NCBI GenBank assembly: GCA_946406435.1
Contig: CAMJKP010000032.1
Location: 1-36,346, forward strand
Direction: 5' to 3'
Source of the DNA: an uncultured Prevotellaceae bacterium
Lineage (GTDB): Bacteria; Bacteroidota; Bacteroidia; Bacteroidales; Bacteroidaceae
Length of the DNA stretch: 36,346 bases
Positions 17,231 to 25,618 of the stretch are shown here, in pieces. Made by a program: the position numbers and the translations under genes. Positions within the stretch are counted from its first letter, which is position 1. Every line of letters begins with the position of its first letter. The notes beneath the pieces are model-generated. The model searched no databases and was not told where the DNA came from. It worked only from the letters and a program-made list of their open reading frames with translations.

Positions 17231-17314
17231 GCAAATATTCTTGATTAAACAAAATAAATTCCCCAAATTCCTAATATTTACAATATTAAAGTCTGTTTTT
17301 TAGCAAAAAAGAAG

Positions 17315-17322
17315 TAACTTTG
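17315..17322 (+). promoter_or_regulatory. Promoter of the MATE exporter gene
   Basis: TAACTTTG -7 element 20 nt before the ATG at 17342; -33 element weak. The leader would be only about 14 nt. Confidence 0.65.
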
Positions 17323-17341
17323 CACCCCAACACTCAATCAA

Positions 17342-18646
17342 ATGCATCGCAGAATTATCAATCTTGCCCTCCCGTCAATTGTCTCTAACATCACCGTGCC
17401 TTTGCTCGGTCTTGTGGATACTGCTATCACCGGTCACATGGGAGAGGCACGCTACATAGGAGCCATAGCAGTCGGTTCTATGCTTTTCAACATCATGTAC
17501 TGGCTATTCGCATTCCTGAGAATGGGAACAGGCGGAATGACAGCCCAGGCATACGGACGAAAGGACTTCGACGAGGCTGATTTGACAGGACTGAGGGCCA
17601 TCTGTATATCCTCGCTTATCGGACTGGCTATCATTGTGTTGCAGTATCCCCTACTCCACCTTGCAATGTGGTTTATCGCACCTGATGAGAATATCACGCA
17701 ACTCGTTTATTCTTACTGTTATATCTGCATTTGGGGAGCACCGGCAAGTCTCGGACTTTTTGCCTTAAACGGATGGTTTGTAGGTATGCAAAACACTAAA
17801 ATTCCGATGATCATTTCCATCACACAGAATGTGGTGAACATACTTGTATCTCTGTTATTGGTGTATTGTCTTGGAATGAAGATTGAAGGCGTTGCATCAG
17901 GAACGCTGATAGCACAATGGGCTGGTTTCTTCATGGGATGTTTCTTCTTTCTGAGAAAGAGAAGGGAGATTCCTTCTGATGGCAATTCCCGTGTATCATT
18001 ATCGTGCATTTTCGAGTCATCGGCAATGAAGTCTTTCTTCACGGTGAACAGGGATATTTTCCTTCGCACATTGTTCTTAGTATCTGTAAATCTGTACTTT
18101 GTCGTGGCTGGTGCGAAAGGTGGGGAGATTATTCTTGCCGTCAACACCCTACTTATGCAGCTATTCATTCTATACTCATACATAATGGACGGATTTGCCT
18201 ATGCAGCAGAGGCGCTTTGTGGTCGTTTCTATGGTGCTGGCGACAACGCTTCCCTAAAGGAAACGATAAGAAAGGTTTTCTATTGGAGTATGGGACTGAC
18301 AGCTATCTATTCCATCGTATATGGAGTTGGCGGACTTGACTTCCTACGCCTTCTCACAAACGAGGAAAGCGTAATCTCTGCATCCGAAGAATTCATCTTC
18401 TGGGCAATACTGATACCGATTTCTGGAATTGTAGCATTTGTATGGGACGGCGTGTTTATCGGTATGACAATGACAAAAGGAATGCTATCAGGAACATTCG
18501 TGGCAGCAATAGTGTTTTTCATCACATATTTCTCTCTCGAAACTACATTACACAATCACGCCCTGTGGCTCGCCTTCATTCTATACCTTACGGCAAGAGG
18601 CGTGACACAGAGCGTGTATTGGCATATGAAAAAGATTAAAGTGTAG
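17342..18646 (+). CDS. MATE family efflux transporter (DinF-like)
   Basis: 434 aa, about 12 transmembrane helices in two homologous bundles. The N-terminal IINLALPSIVSNITVPLLGLVDTAITGHMG is the MATE signature, with LVDTAITGHMG typical of the DinF branch; RMGTGGMTAQAYGRKD and the second-half equivalent YIMDGFAYAAEALCGRFYGAGD are conserved. Exports drugs or metabolites by H+ or Na+ antiport; substrate unknown. The promoter lies just upstream, divergent from alaS. The 3' end passes directly into a heptad repeat shared as terminator with the convergent rprY. Confidence 0.9.
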   Translation: MHRRIINLALPSIVSNITVPLLGLVDTAITGHMGEARYIGAIAVGSMLFNIMYWLFAFLRMGTGGMTAQAYGRKDFDEADLTGLRAICISSLIGLAIIVLQYPLLHLAMWFIAPDENITQLVYSYCYICIWGAPASLGLFALNGWFVGMQNTKIPMIISITQNVVNILVSLLLVYCLGMKIEGVASGTLIAQWAGFFMGCFFFLRKRREIPSDGNSRVSLSCIFESSAMKSFFTVNRDIFLRTLFLVSVNLYFVVAGAKGGEIILAVNTLLMQLFILYSYIMDGFAYAAEALCGRFYGAGDNASLKETIRKVFYWSMGLTAIYSIVYGVGGLDFLRLLTNEESVISASEEFIFWAILIPISGIVAFVWDGVFIGMTMTKGMLSGTFVAAIVFFITYFSLETTLHNHALWLAFILYLTARGVTQSVYWHMKKIKV

Positions 18647-18741
18647 AGAGTAAAGGATAATGTAGATAGTATTTATACTATTATTCTCTTTACTCTTTAC
18701 ACCTTCCACTTTACTCTTTACACTTTATACTTTATACTTTA
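18637..18741. terminator. Convergent terminator made of TAAAGTG heptads
   Basis: Left array from 18637 (TAAAGTG, TAGAGAG containing the MATE stop, TAAAGGA). Right array 18686-18741 has eight exact-register heptads of form YWCTTTA (TAAAGTG on the minus strand). Arms 18647-18661 and 18680-18696 pair with a 2-nt bulge, closed by ATAGTA/TACTAT. Serves both the MATE gene and rprY. Confidence 0.75.
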
Positions 18742-18749
18742 CACTAAAA

Positions 18750-19448
18750 CTACTCCTCTCCTGGAACAATGAGCTTATAGCCCTTACCGTGGATGTTGAT
18801 GATTTCAATCTGGTCATCGTCCTTGAGGTGCTTACGAAGCTTTGTGATGTAAACATCCATAGAACGTGCATTGAAGTAGTTATCATCAATCCAGATGGTC
18901 TTCAAGGCGAAATCACGCTGGAGAATCTCGTTTGCATGACTGCAAAGGAGAGAAAGAAGTTCGTTCTCCTTGGTTGTGAGCTTAACCATCTTATCGCCAT
19001 TGGTAAGGAGCTGCTTCTGTGTATCGAAAACGAAACGGCCGAGCTGATATACTGTGCTCTCCTTTGTCTTCTTTCCACGAACACGACGAAGAATTGCCTC
19101 TATACGGAATACAAGCTCTTCCATTGAGAATGGCTTTGTGATATAGTCGTCTGCACCAATCTTGAAGCCCTCAAGAATATCCTCCTTCAACTGCTTGGCA
19201 GTAAGGAAGATGATAGGAATCTCAAGATTACTCTGACGGATATCAGAAGCAAGCGTGAAACCATCCTTCTTAGGCATCATAACGTCGAGGACGCAGATAT
19301 CAAACTTGTCACGCTGGAAAGCGCGGAAACCAGCCTCACCATCAGGGCAGAGCTCTGTTGTGAAGCCCTTAGCCTGAAGATACTCACGAAGCAACATACC
19401 GAGGTTCTCATCATCCTCGCAAAGCAGAATTTTTACATTTTCTTCCAT
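18750..19448 (-). CDS. rprY: Two-component response regulator, RprY-like (OmpR/PhoB class)
   Basis: 232 aa. Receiver domain residues 1-120: acidic pocket Asp12/Asp13 (CEDDENLG), phospho-acceptor Asp55 (VLDVMMPKKDG), Thr82, Lys104 (KPFSMEEL). The C-terminal winged helix (about 135-228) has LTTKENELLSLLCSHANEIL and the recognition region ARSMDVYITKLRKHL, ending with the GKGYKL beta hairpin. Overall identity pattern and the paired kinase match Bacteroides fragilis RprY. Lies after rprX in the same direction; the 108-nt gap between them contains a TAAAGTG heptad array, and another array follows rprY. Confidence 0.9.
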   Translation of the reverse strand: MEENVKILLCEDDENLGMLLREYLQAKGFTTELCPDGEAGFRAFQRDKFDICVLDVMMPKKDGFTLASDIRQSNLEIPIIFLTAKQLKEDILEGFKIGADDYITKPFSMEELVFRIEAILRRVRGKKTKESTVYQLGRFVFDTQKQLLTNGDKMVKLTTKENELLSLLCSHANEILQRDFALKTIWIDDNYFNARSMDVYITKLRKHLKDDDQIEIINIHGKGYKLIVPGEE

Positions 19449-19515
19449 AATAGTTATTATTTTTATATTTTGTTTCTTTACTCTTTATTCGCAAAGCTCA
19501 TCAGCTTCGCAGTTC

Positions 19516-19559
19516 CACTTTATACTTTACACTTTACACTTTACTCTTTACACTTTCTA
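19516..19559 (-). repeat. TAAAGTG heptad array between rprX and rprY
   Basis: Six units in exact 7-nt register, CACTTTA or close on the plus strand (TAAAGTG on the minus), running from the rprX stop codon. Same word as at 18686-18741, so rprY is flanked on both sides. A short CTTTACTCTTTATTC piece at about 19477-19491 lies near the rprY start. Confidence 0.8.
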
Positions 19560-21113
19560 GCACAACGGCAACTTAATGATAAACTTTGTTCCCTTGCCAA
19601 GCTCTGACTCTGCATGTATAGTGCCCTTGTGAAGATCAACTATCTGCTTAACATAGGCAAGACCGAGTCCGAAGCCCTTGACATCATGGCGGTTACCAGT
19701 ATGAACACGATAGAATTTCTCGAAAATTTTCTTCAGGTTCTCTTTCTTGATACCTATACCATTGTCGGCAATAGAGAGATATACATGCGTAGCGTCATTC
19801 CATGTGCGAACATTCAGATGTATATCCACATCCTCCTTCTTGTACTTAACAGCATTGTCCATAAGATTGAACACCACATTCGTAAGGTGCATCTCATCAA
19901 CATATACCTTTGAACTCGTTGCAGCCAGACTACTGTCAATCTTTCCTCCAGAAGCCTCAACTTTAAGAGTGAACGTATTGATAACGCCTTCTACAAGTTC
20001 GTTGAGCTCAAGATCACGTTTCTTGAATGTCACCTTCTTATGGTCGAACATCGACATCTGCAAGACCTTCTCAACCTGAAAACGCAAGCGCTTTGTCTCA
20101 TCAACGATAACACCAGACAGATGCGAGAGCATAGTCGGAGACTTTGTGATTGTATCATCCTTCAGCATCTGAGCTGCAAGTGATATACTTGATATCGGAG
20201 TCTTGAACTCATGCGTCATGTTGTTGATAAAATCATTACGCATCTCAGAGAAACGCTTCTGACGGAAGATAACCACGATGGTGAAGATGAAAGTGATAAG
20301 TAGCACACCTGTGAAGATAAGTGCCGGTATCATGAACTTCACACTTGAGAAGATATAGCTCGACATATTAGGGAAGTGGATGTTCACAACACCCATCTTC
20401 GAGTGCGGATCATTACGGAAGAGAACCTGCGTATAGGTATTCTCCTCACCTTCCTCTGTATAGTCAGGACAACGATAGACCTCTCTACCATCACTTGTGT
20501 TGACCGAGAAATGATACGGAATAGAGATTCCGTTGTTGAGAAGCTCTGCACGTATATCCTGATCAAGCATTTTGAAGTTTATCCTCTCCTTCAATGGCTT
20601 GTCGGATGCAGTATAGAGAATGTTATATACCACCTCGTCAAGCAACGCCCTCTGATAAACATATCTGTTTCGGATTATCTCCTGCATCGACTTTGCTGCC
20701 TCTGAGATAGAGCTCTCCTTGTCAGAGTGGAGTATCATAGCCTTTGGCACTTTTGAAGGCTTCAGGGTTATGGTCTTCAATTCAAAAGATGAGTATATTG
20801 TACCGTCTTCTCCTGCCACCGCATATTGATGCGACTGCTGAATACCAGCATTCAACTTACCGCCAACGCTTGACACGGAATCAAACTTGATAGCACGACG
20901 CTCTGTGGCATTCACATCTTTCTCCAAGTATCTGAGCGTCTCGTTCATCTCAAGATTACGCGAAGCCTGATACAAGGCTCGGTTGACCGATTCATTGAAC
21001 TGCTCTCGTTTCATCTTTGTCATCTCCTCGATATAGGATATCTGCAAGTACAGAAGACCAACAAATGAGAGTCCCATGACAACGGCAACGAGCCATATAG
21101 TTGATTTCTTCAT
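19557..21113 (-). CDS. rprX: Sensor histidine kinase, RprX-like
   Basis: 518 aa, near RprX of B. fragilis (about 519). TM1 at 5-24, a periplasmic sensor of about 230 residues, TM2 at about 258-282, then the kinase core: H-box MTHEFKTPISSISL with phospho-acceptor His301, N-box NLMDNAVKYK (about 411), G1 DNGIGI, F-box FEKFYRV and G2 KGFGLGLAYVK. No HAMP or PAS domain is evident. Signal unknown; RprXY has been linked to envelope/antibiotic responses in Bacteroides. The promoter at 21283-21290 gives a leader of about 160 nt with a hairpin and a 7-nt repeat. Confidence 0.9.
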   Translation of the reverse strand: MKKSTIWLVAVVMGLSFVGLLYLQISYIEEMTKMKREQFNESVNRALYQASRNLEMNETLRYLEKDVNATERRAIKFDSVSSVGGKLNAGIQQSHQYAVAGEDGTIYSSFELKTITLKPSKVPKAMILHSDKESSISEAAKSMQEIIRNRYVYQRALLDEVVYNILYTASDKPLKERINFKMLDQDIRAELLNNGISIPYHFSVNTSDGREVYRCPDYTEEGEENTYTQVLFRNDPHSKMGVVNIHFPNMSSYIFSSVKFMIPALIFTGVLLITFIFTIVVIFRQKRFSEMRNDFINNMTHEFKTPISSISLAAQMLKDDTITKSPTMLSHLSGVIVDETKRLRFQVEKVLQMSMFDHKKVTFKKRDLELNELVEGVINTFTLKVEASGGKIDSSLAATSSKVYVDEMHLTNVVFNLMDNAVKYKKEDVDIHLNVRTWNDATHVYLSIADNGIGIKKENLKKIFEKFYRVHTGNRHDVKGFGLGLAYVKQIVDLHKGTIHAESELGKGTKFIIKLPLC

Positions 21114-21136
21114 CTATTCTTTCTAATTTTCTGAAA

Positions 21137-21188
21137 GGCTAAAGTCCAAAGTCTTAGGTCTAAAGTCTTTTGCCATTTGCCTTTTGCC
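21137..21188. repeat. Heptanucleotide repeat in rprX leader
   Basis: On the reverse strand seven units plus GCC: GGCAAAA, GGCAAAT, GGCAAAA, GACTTTA, GACCTAA, GACTTTG, GACTTTA. Same family as 6984-7028, opposite orientation relative to the gene it precedes. Confidence 0.85.
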
Positions 21189-21234
21189 TGATTAACGAAT
21201 GCAACGTGCGAAGCATCCTCGCATGAAAGAAAAA

Positions 21235-21262
21235 GTGCGTGTCAGCCCAAAGGCTGGCGCAC
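21235..21262 (-). promoter_or_regulatory. Hairpin in rprX 5' leader
   Basis: GTGCG...CGCAC with CAGCC/GGCTG inside and an AAAG loop region (21235-21239 with 21258-21262; 21243-21247 with 21252-21256). Lies just after the predicted transcription start. Could modulate rprXY expression or RNA stability. Confidence 0.45.
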
Positions 21263-21282
21263 GTTCTTTGATTTTCTGAATG

Positions 21283-21290
21283 CAAAAATA
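21283..21290 (-). promoter_or_regulatory. Promoter of rprXY
   Basis: Reverse strand TATTTTTG, a TAnnTTTG -7 element; no well-spaced -33 TTG is evident. Confidence 0.55.
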
Positions 21291-21413
21291 CTAAGATTTC
21301 CGAAACAAAAGAATAAACTGTTAAATTTTATCGCTCATTTTTAACGTTATTAACATAAATATTTGCTTATATTTCATTATTAACAATTATAATTTTGCCA
21401 TAAAAGCAAAAAC

Positions 21414-21449
21414 AAAAGGTAAAATGTGCCAATACACTTTTTACCTTTT
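21414..21449 (-). terminator. Intrinsic terminator after the exported 260-aa protein
   Basis: Arms 21414-21428 and 21435-21449 pair at 14 of 15 positions around a 6-nt loop; on the minus strand followed by GTTTTTGCTTTTA. It starts 12 nt after the stop codon. Confidence 0.75.
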
Positions 21450-21460
21450 GCTGTTTTGTT

Positions 21461-22243
21461 TTACTTCCTCATGCCAGCTACAACCTTATCCAGGAAAGTT
21501 GACATATCACCAACCAGAGAGGCATTTGCCTTCTTATAACTTGCGAAGAATGGCTTTTTCTCAATAGCGTTAAGAGTCTGCATATCCTTAAGGTCAACCT
21601 TCCCAACCAAAGCTGTCAGGATAAGCGTATTCATGTTTTTCTCCATGAAAGAGAACATGCCGTCCATCATCTTTGCCATCATCTCCATCTGATCAGCAGA
21701 AACGCCCTCTGGAGCCATATCAGCAACAAGGCCTTTTGCACAGTTCATAGATGCCTTCACGCTTTCTGCGGAATTGTTGATCTCCAGCCAACGGAGTATT
21801 TCCTTCTTCAACTGAGGGTCACAATTAGGTTCCTTCAAATCCTCTGGCGTTCCACCAGTCATAAGAGCCTGCATCTGAGGCATCAACGACTGCATAGCAT
21901 CCTGTCCCTGACTTGAAGCCGCAGCAGAAAGAACCTTCTTCTGGATAGCCAGCACTTCTGGCTGCATGAAGAAAGAAATCATATCACCGAAATCCTTCTC
22001 CGACATATTCTTACGATAGTGACCAGCCAACCACTCCACAGCATCAGTCTTGAACTGACCAGTTAAATAACCAGAATTTACACTTGGAATCTGCGACATC
22101 TGTTCAAACGCCTTAGTGTTGAAAGATGCCATAGCATCATTGTTCATGAGTTTCATGATTCCGTCAGTATAGTTGTCTGCACTAACGGTTGCGAACTGCA
22201 TAAAGAGAGCAGCAATGAACGATAGAATGAATCTTGTTCTCAT
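21461..22243 (-). CDS. Exported hypothetical protein (DUF2059-like)
   Basis: 260 aa with a signal peptide (MRTRFILSFIAALFMQFATVSA, cleavage probably before DNYTD). The mature part is helical and Met-rich. The segment TDAVEWLAGHYRKNMSEKDFGDMISFFMQPEVLAIQKKVL resembles the DUF2059 pattern (a helical repeat ending near a FY/FM-x-P motif), but this is a weak reading. Two Cys (about residues 143 and 168) could form a disulfide in the periplasm. It lies 120 nt after the secreted hydrolase gene, with its own terminator; no clear TAnnTTTG promoter is seen in the gap, so it may be read through from the SPFH operon. Function unknown. Confidence 0.7.
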   Translation of the reverse strand: MRTRFILSFIAALFMQFATVSADNYTDGIMKLMNNDAMASFNTKAFEQMSQIPSVNSGYLTGQFKTDAVEWLAGHYRKNMSEKDFGDMISFFMQPEVLAIQKKVLSAAASSQGQDAMQSLMPQMQALMTGGTPEDLKEPNCDPQLKKEILRWLEINNSAESVKASMNCAKGLVADMAPEGVSADQMEMMAKMMDGMFSFMEKNMNTLILTALVGKVDLKDMQTLNAIEKKPFFASYKKANASLVGDMSTFLDKVVAGMRK

Positions 22244-22315
22244 AATTTTTTAGGTTTTTAGTTTATAAAAAGTTATCTTTTTTATTATAGACGTGAATAA
22301 TTCGGAAAGGTTTAG

Positions 22316-22339
22316 TCCGCAACCGAAAGGACTTGCGGA
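22316..22339 (-). other. Hairpin between hydrolase and exported protein genes
   Basis: TCCGCAA pairs with TTGCGGA around a 10-nt loop containing CCGAAAGG; no U-tract on the minus strand. A related GGAAAGG word lies just before it. Could be a leader structure of the 260-aa protein gene or a weak terminator. Confidence 0.4.
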
Positions 22340-22363
22340 GCGTATGAGACTTAGCGAATAAAA

Positions 22364-23644
22364 CTATTGTTGCCTAATCCAATCAATCATCACATCAAGC
22401 ACTTCTGTAGATATTGTTTCTTCTATCTCCGAATATTCCGTAGGAGAACCAGTCTTACAATGTTGAAACAAATGATTCAAGCCATCAAAGGCGACAACTT
22501 TATGTTTACAATTTGTCAGTCCTTTTTCTAACACACCAAGATTATAGGTTGGTTCAACCTGCAAATCAAGCTTTCCGTTAATAGCAAGAACAGGACATTT
22601 AATCTTCGCCAAAGACTTGCTCATATCAATGGACAAAGAAGTACAGATATAAGGAACCAACGGCTGAGACATTACAGCCTGGAGATTGGTCTTTAGCTCC
22701 ATTGGCAAGGATTCAGGGATATCAACACCCTTTGGCTGCCTGCCATTTGCCATTTCGTCGAACATCCTTCCAAGCACATCGCAATACATAATCAGCACAT
22801 CTTCCGAATGCCCCATACTCTTCAGTATCATCTTATTCTGCAGGAGGAGATTCTCTTTTCCAGAACCACCAACTCCAGCCATAGAAACTGCCAAATCAAC
22901 CTTGCCCTCCGCAGCCAGCATCAAAGCAATAGTACCACCATCACTATGACCAAGTACCCCTATCCTATCAAACCTGCCACGAAGAAGATTGATAGCAGCA
23001 AGAGCATCTTCCTTAAAGTCATAAGTAGTGAATATACCGAAATCCTTCGACTTATCTCCAAAGAAACGATCATCATAACGCAAAGTCGCAATACCCTTTC
23101 TTGCAAAAGCATCTGCAATAACAGCAAAAGGCTTATGCTCAAACAATTCCTCATCTCGATTCTGCTGTCCGCTACCCGTAACCATCACAAGTACAGGCGT
23201 TTTCTTAGAGAAACCAGCCGGAAGAGTCAAAGTACCATTAAGTTCGATATCACCATTCTTGAATTTAACTTCCTCGGTAGTATAAGGAAAAGGCGCTACT
23301 GGAGTCTGAGGACGGTTGAGTCTGGCTTCTGTCAGATTCAGCGGAAAAGACATCCCCATTTGCTTGAACACGCCCTTAATCTCCTTGCCTTCGAGTCTTC
23401 CTTCATAGCTTCCGCCAATAGTCGGAATAGAGATTTTCACATCTCCATTCTCGCTACGTGTCCAGTCGGTCTTTATACCAACCGCCCCTTGACTTGGAGA
23501 ATCCATCGTGCAACCTTCCGAAGAGAAGTTGAACACAACAGGAAGTTTCATACCAGGCACATTCAATTCACCTTTCCATCTGCCCTCTTGTGCATTAGCC
23601 ACAAGAGAGCAGAAAATTGATACAACAATTAATAGTTTCTTCAT
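22364..23644 (-). CDS. Secreted alpha/beta hydrolase with N-terminal beta domain
   Basis: 426 aa. Signal peptide MKKLLIVVSIFCSLVANAQ. Residues about 20-115 form a beta-rich domain (RWKGELNVPGMKLPVVFNF... GSYEGRLEGKEIKGVFKQMG) seen before many Bacteroidetes hydrolases. The catalytic domain follows: GSGQQNRDE region, nucleophile in GHSDGGTIAL, acid in NGKLDLQV, and His in DGLNHLFQ. Related to S9-like/acyl esterases; substrate unknown. Its ATG overlaps the stop of the ribbon-helix-helix gene (ATGA), so it belongs to the SPFH operon. Confidence 0.87.
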   Translation of the reverse strand: MKKLLIVVSIFCSLVANAQEGRWKGELNVPGMKLPVVFNFSSEGCTMDSPSQGAVGIKTDWTRSENGDVKISIPTIGGSYEGRLEGKEIKGVFKQMGMSFPLNLTEARLNRPQTPVAPFPYTTEEVKFKNGDIELNGTLTLPAGFSKKTPVLVMVTGSGQQNRDEELFEHKPFAVIADAFARKGIATLRYDDRFFGDKSKDFGIFTTYDFKEDALAAINLLRGRFDRIGVLGHSDGGTIALMLAAEGKVDLAVSMAGVGGSGKENLLLQNKMILKSMGHSEDVLIMYCDVLGRMFDEMANGRQPKGVDIPESLPMELKTNLQAVMSQPLVPYICTSLSIDMSKSLAKIKCPVLAINGKLDLQVEPTYNLGVLEKGLTNCKHKVVAFDGLNHLFQHCKTGSPTEYSEIEETISTEVLDVMIDWIRQQ

Positions 23645-23835
23645 TTTTCGTTATCGGTATTTTCTTGAGTTTCTTTCTTTTTCTTCTTTTTCATACGGCC
23701 AGACTTCTTCAAGGCCTCAGAGATAATCCACTGAAGCTGACCATTGGTAGAGCGGAACTCATCAGCCGCCCATGCCTCAATGGCGTTCATCATTTCCTCA
23801 TCAAGTCGGAGAATAAAGTTCTTGGTCTTTGCCAT
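23641..23835 (-). CDS. Arc-like ribbon-helix-helix DNA-binding protein
   Basis: 64 aa. FILRLDEEMMNAIEAWAADEFRSTNGQLQWIISEALKKSGR has the beta-strand, helix, turn, helix order of Arc/MetJ-type dimers, with strand FILRL contacting DNA; the tail is a Lys run. Small Arc-like genes occur next to SPFH-protein genes in other Bacteroidetes. It may autoregulate the operon. A direct repeat at the SPFH promoter (26613-26634) would be a natural candidate site; that is inference. No toxin gene is adjacent, so an antitoxin role is not supported. Confidence 0.8.
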   Translation of the reverse strand: MAKTKNFILRLDEEMMNAIEAWAADEFRSTNGQLQWIISEALKKSGRMKKKKKKETQENTDNEK

Positions 23836-23861
23836 GAAAGAAATTATTACAAATTACAATA

Positions 23862-24389
23862 TTACGATTTCTTTGCCCATGTAAACTGCAGAATACCAAA
23901 AGCGACACTTACCAATAAAAGTATTGCAAAGTAAACCTTCCAAAAGAGAGCATTATTGCAAAAGAAATAAACGGCAAGATATCCAATTCCTGCAACAAGC
24001 GTCCATACAATCGCAAGAAAGCCCATGCGAGAAACATTATATTTCTCATTCCGCATCATTCTTGACACAAAAATAGGATTCATCTCATCCACTCTACAAT
24101 TCTTTCTTGCCCAAATATTAGCCAAGACTCCCAATAATGGAGGCACAAGAGCAGCCAAAGTCCCAGTAATCCTCATAGTTCGAGAGTCAGGTTCGCATTC
24201 AAGCAGCAAAATAACAGATATCGCCGACAGAGATACTGAAAGTGCTGTTATCACTCTCAGTCGTGGTAAACTGCCATACATCTCATACTTCAAAGATCTC
24301 CCCACGAGGAAATCCAATTTGCCAGCAAGTATGAAAGTATCCACGACAAGCAGCATTACGATAACCGACGTAACAAGAAATATAGTCAT
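23862..24389 (-). CDS. DUF3784-like membrane protein, duplicated/fused form
   Basis: 175 aa. The first unit (1-92) has TM1 with FILAGKLDFLVG, a PRLRVITAL segment and two more membrane segments ending IWARKN. The second unit starts at RNEKYNVSRMGFLAIVWTL and ends ILQFTWAKKS, i.e. it lacks TM1 but keeps the other two segments and the TWAK tail. So it looks like a fusion of two paralogues after deletion of one TM1, giving about five membrane segments. Fifth and last of the tandem array. Function unknown. Confidence 0.75.
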   Translation of the reverse strand: MTIFLVTSVIVMLLVVDTFILAGKLDFLVGRSLKYEMYGSLPRLRVITALSVSLSAISVILLLECEPDSRTMRITGTLAALVPPLLGVLANIWARKNCRVDEMNPIFVSRMMRNEKYNVSRMGFLAIVWTLVAGIGYLAVYFFCNNALFWKVYFAILLLVSVAFGILQFTWAKKS

Positions 24390-24415
24390 AATCTCAAACA
24401 GTTAAATATCCAGAA

Positions 24416-24718
24416 TTACCTATTCTTTTTCTTTGCCCAAGTATATTGAAGGACAACAAGAATGGCAACAAGGGAAATAAGCACACCACCAATAATCTGG
24501 AGGAGTTTTACGTCCTGTTGAAAGACAGAGAACAAGATGAAAGTCGTAGCTCCGACAAACATCAGAAGAGCCTGTACCAATCGTACTCGCTTCACGTTAT
24601 ACCTCTCAGCACCAGGTCTGTTCAAGACCTTAACAAAACGGTCGCCCTTGCCTATAAGAATGATGATTCCAACAACAAGGAACACTACGGCAATTATAAT
24701 AGGGAAAGCTAATTCCAT
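24416..24718 (-). CDS. DUF3784-like membrane protein (paralogue 4)
   Basis: 100 aa, three membrane segments (about 4-24, 48-67, 72-92). Family features seen in the array: GKGD after TM1, PGAERYNVKRVRLVQAL before TM2, and C-terminal YTWAKKK. Lies 21 nt after paralogue 3. Cytoplasmic/membrane placement and function are unknown; DUF3784 assignment is from pattern resemblance only. Confidence 0.72.
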   Translation of the reverse strand: MELAFPIIIAVVFLVVGIIILIGKGDRFVKVLNRPGAERYNVKRVRLVQALLMFVGATTFILFSVFQQDVKLLQIIGGVLISLVAILVVLQYTWAKKKNR

Positions 24719-24739
24719 ATCAAATATTATTTCTACAAA

Positions 24740-25045
24740 TTACGATCTCTTTGCCCAAGTACGCTCCAGAATTTGCAAAGCGCCAGTTATCACAAGAAAA
24801 ACCGCAACCAATATCCACACGATTTTATCCGCATTAGGAGCGGTAATCACGAAATGAAGCGAAACCATAAAGGCAACGGCGACAAACATCGCAATCGCAT
24901 TAAGCAAGCGAACACGTCCGACATTATACTTTTCCGCCCCATGCTTTTTAAAGCATTTAATCAAGAAATCGCCCTTACCGACAAGAATAAGAACGCCCAT
25001 CACGAATAGCATAACACTCAACGCCACCATTATCCCTATTTCCAT
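24740..25045 (-). CDS. DUF3784-like membrane protein (paralogue 3)
   Basis: 101 aa. Same layout: TM1, LVGKGDFLIKCFKKHGAEKYNVGRVRLLNAI, TM2, TM3, RTWAKRS. Very close to paralogues 2 and 4, so recent tandem duplication is likely. Operon spacing 19-21 nt on each side. Confidence 0.72.
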   Translation of the reverse strand: MEIGIMVALSVMLFVMGVLILVGKGDFLIKCFKKHGAEKYNVGRVRLLNAIAMFVAVAFMVSLHFVITAPNADKIVWILVAVFLVITGALQILERTWAKRS

Positions 25046-25064
25046 ATTCCAAACAATTTAATGA

Positions 25065-25373
25065 TTAACTACTTTTTGCCCAAGTCCTTTTAAGGATAAA
25101 GAGAATGACAACAGCCAGAAATTCTAAACCTAGAGCAATCCAAATCAGTTTCAAGTTAGAATTCACGAAAATTAAAGTCACAAAAATAATTGCCGCAACA
25201 AACTTCCGCAAAGCCGTTACCAAGCGTACACGTCTTACATTATACTGCTCAAAACCAGGTTTGTTCAAACAACTGATAGAGTTGTCCTCTTTTCCCATGA
25301 GTGTCCAAACACCATCCGCCAACTCAAGCAAGGCCATAATAGCCCATAACGCAATTCCTATATAATCCGCCAT
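25065..25373 (-). CDS. DUF3784-like membrane protein (paralogue 2)
   Basis: 102 aa, three membrane segments; LMGKEDNSISCLNKPGFEQYNVRRVRLVTAL in the loop and RTWAKSS at the end. TM1 carries Glu and Asp (LLELADGVW), unlike its relatives. Its ATG overlaps the stop of paralogue 1 by one base (TAATG). Confidence 0.72.
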   Translation of the reverse strand: MADYIGIALWAIMALLELADGVWTLMGKEDNSISCLNKPGFEQYNVRRVRLVTALRKFVAAIIFVTLIFVNSNLKLIWIALGLEFLAVVILFILKRTWAKSS

Positions 25374-25600
25374 TATTCACAGAAATAATAGACAGCTACA
25401 AATATCGCAGGAGCCACGACAGAATCACTAAGAAAAGCCCATCCAAGCATCTTTCGTGATCGCGCGAGATCTATGGTCTCCCCATTCTTGGCTGCATTTT
25501 TCAAGAGGAAGCCGTCAAACTTTCCGAGCAAAGTAAGAATTCCCAAAACAAGAAACAATGGTGCAATGACAGCTATTATCACAATCACATATAAAGGCAT
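25373..25600 (-). CDS. DUF3784-like membrane protein (paralogue 1, short)
   Basis: 75 aa, only two membrane segments: IVIIAVIAPLFLVLGILTLLGKFDGFLL then ...ARSRKMLGWAFLSDSVVAPAIFVAVYYF. It stops after TM2, so it lacks TM3 and the TWAK tail of the others; either a truncated copy or the ancestral short form. It follows the SPFH gene by 18 nt. Confidence 0.68.
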   Translation of the reverse strand: MPLYVIVIIAVIAPLFLVLGILTLLGKFDGFLLKNAAKNGETIDLARSRKMLGWAFLSDSVVAPAIFVAVYYFCE

Positions 25601-25618
25601 AATATTCTACAAATTAGT

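Noticed and set aside
23641..23835. Antitoxin of a toxin-antitoxin pair
   Set aside because: No toxin-like neighbour; the next gene is a secreted hydrolase with a signal peptide.
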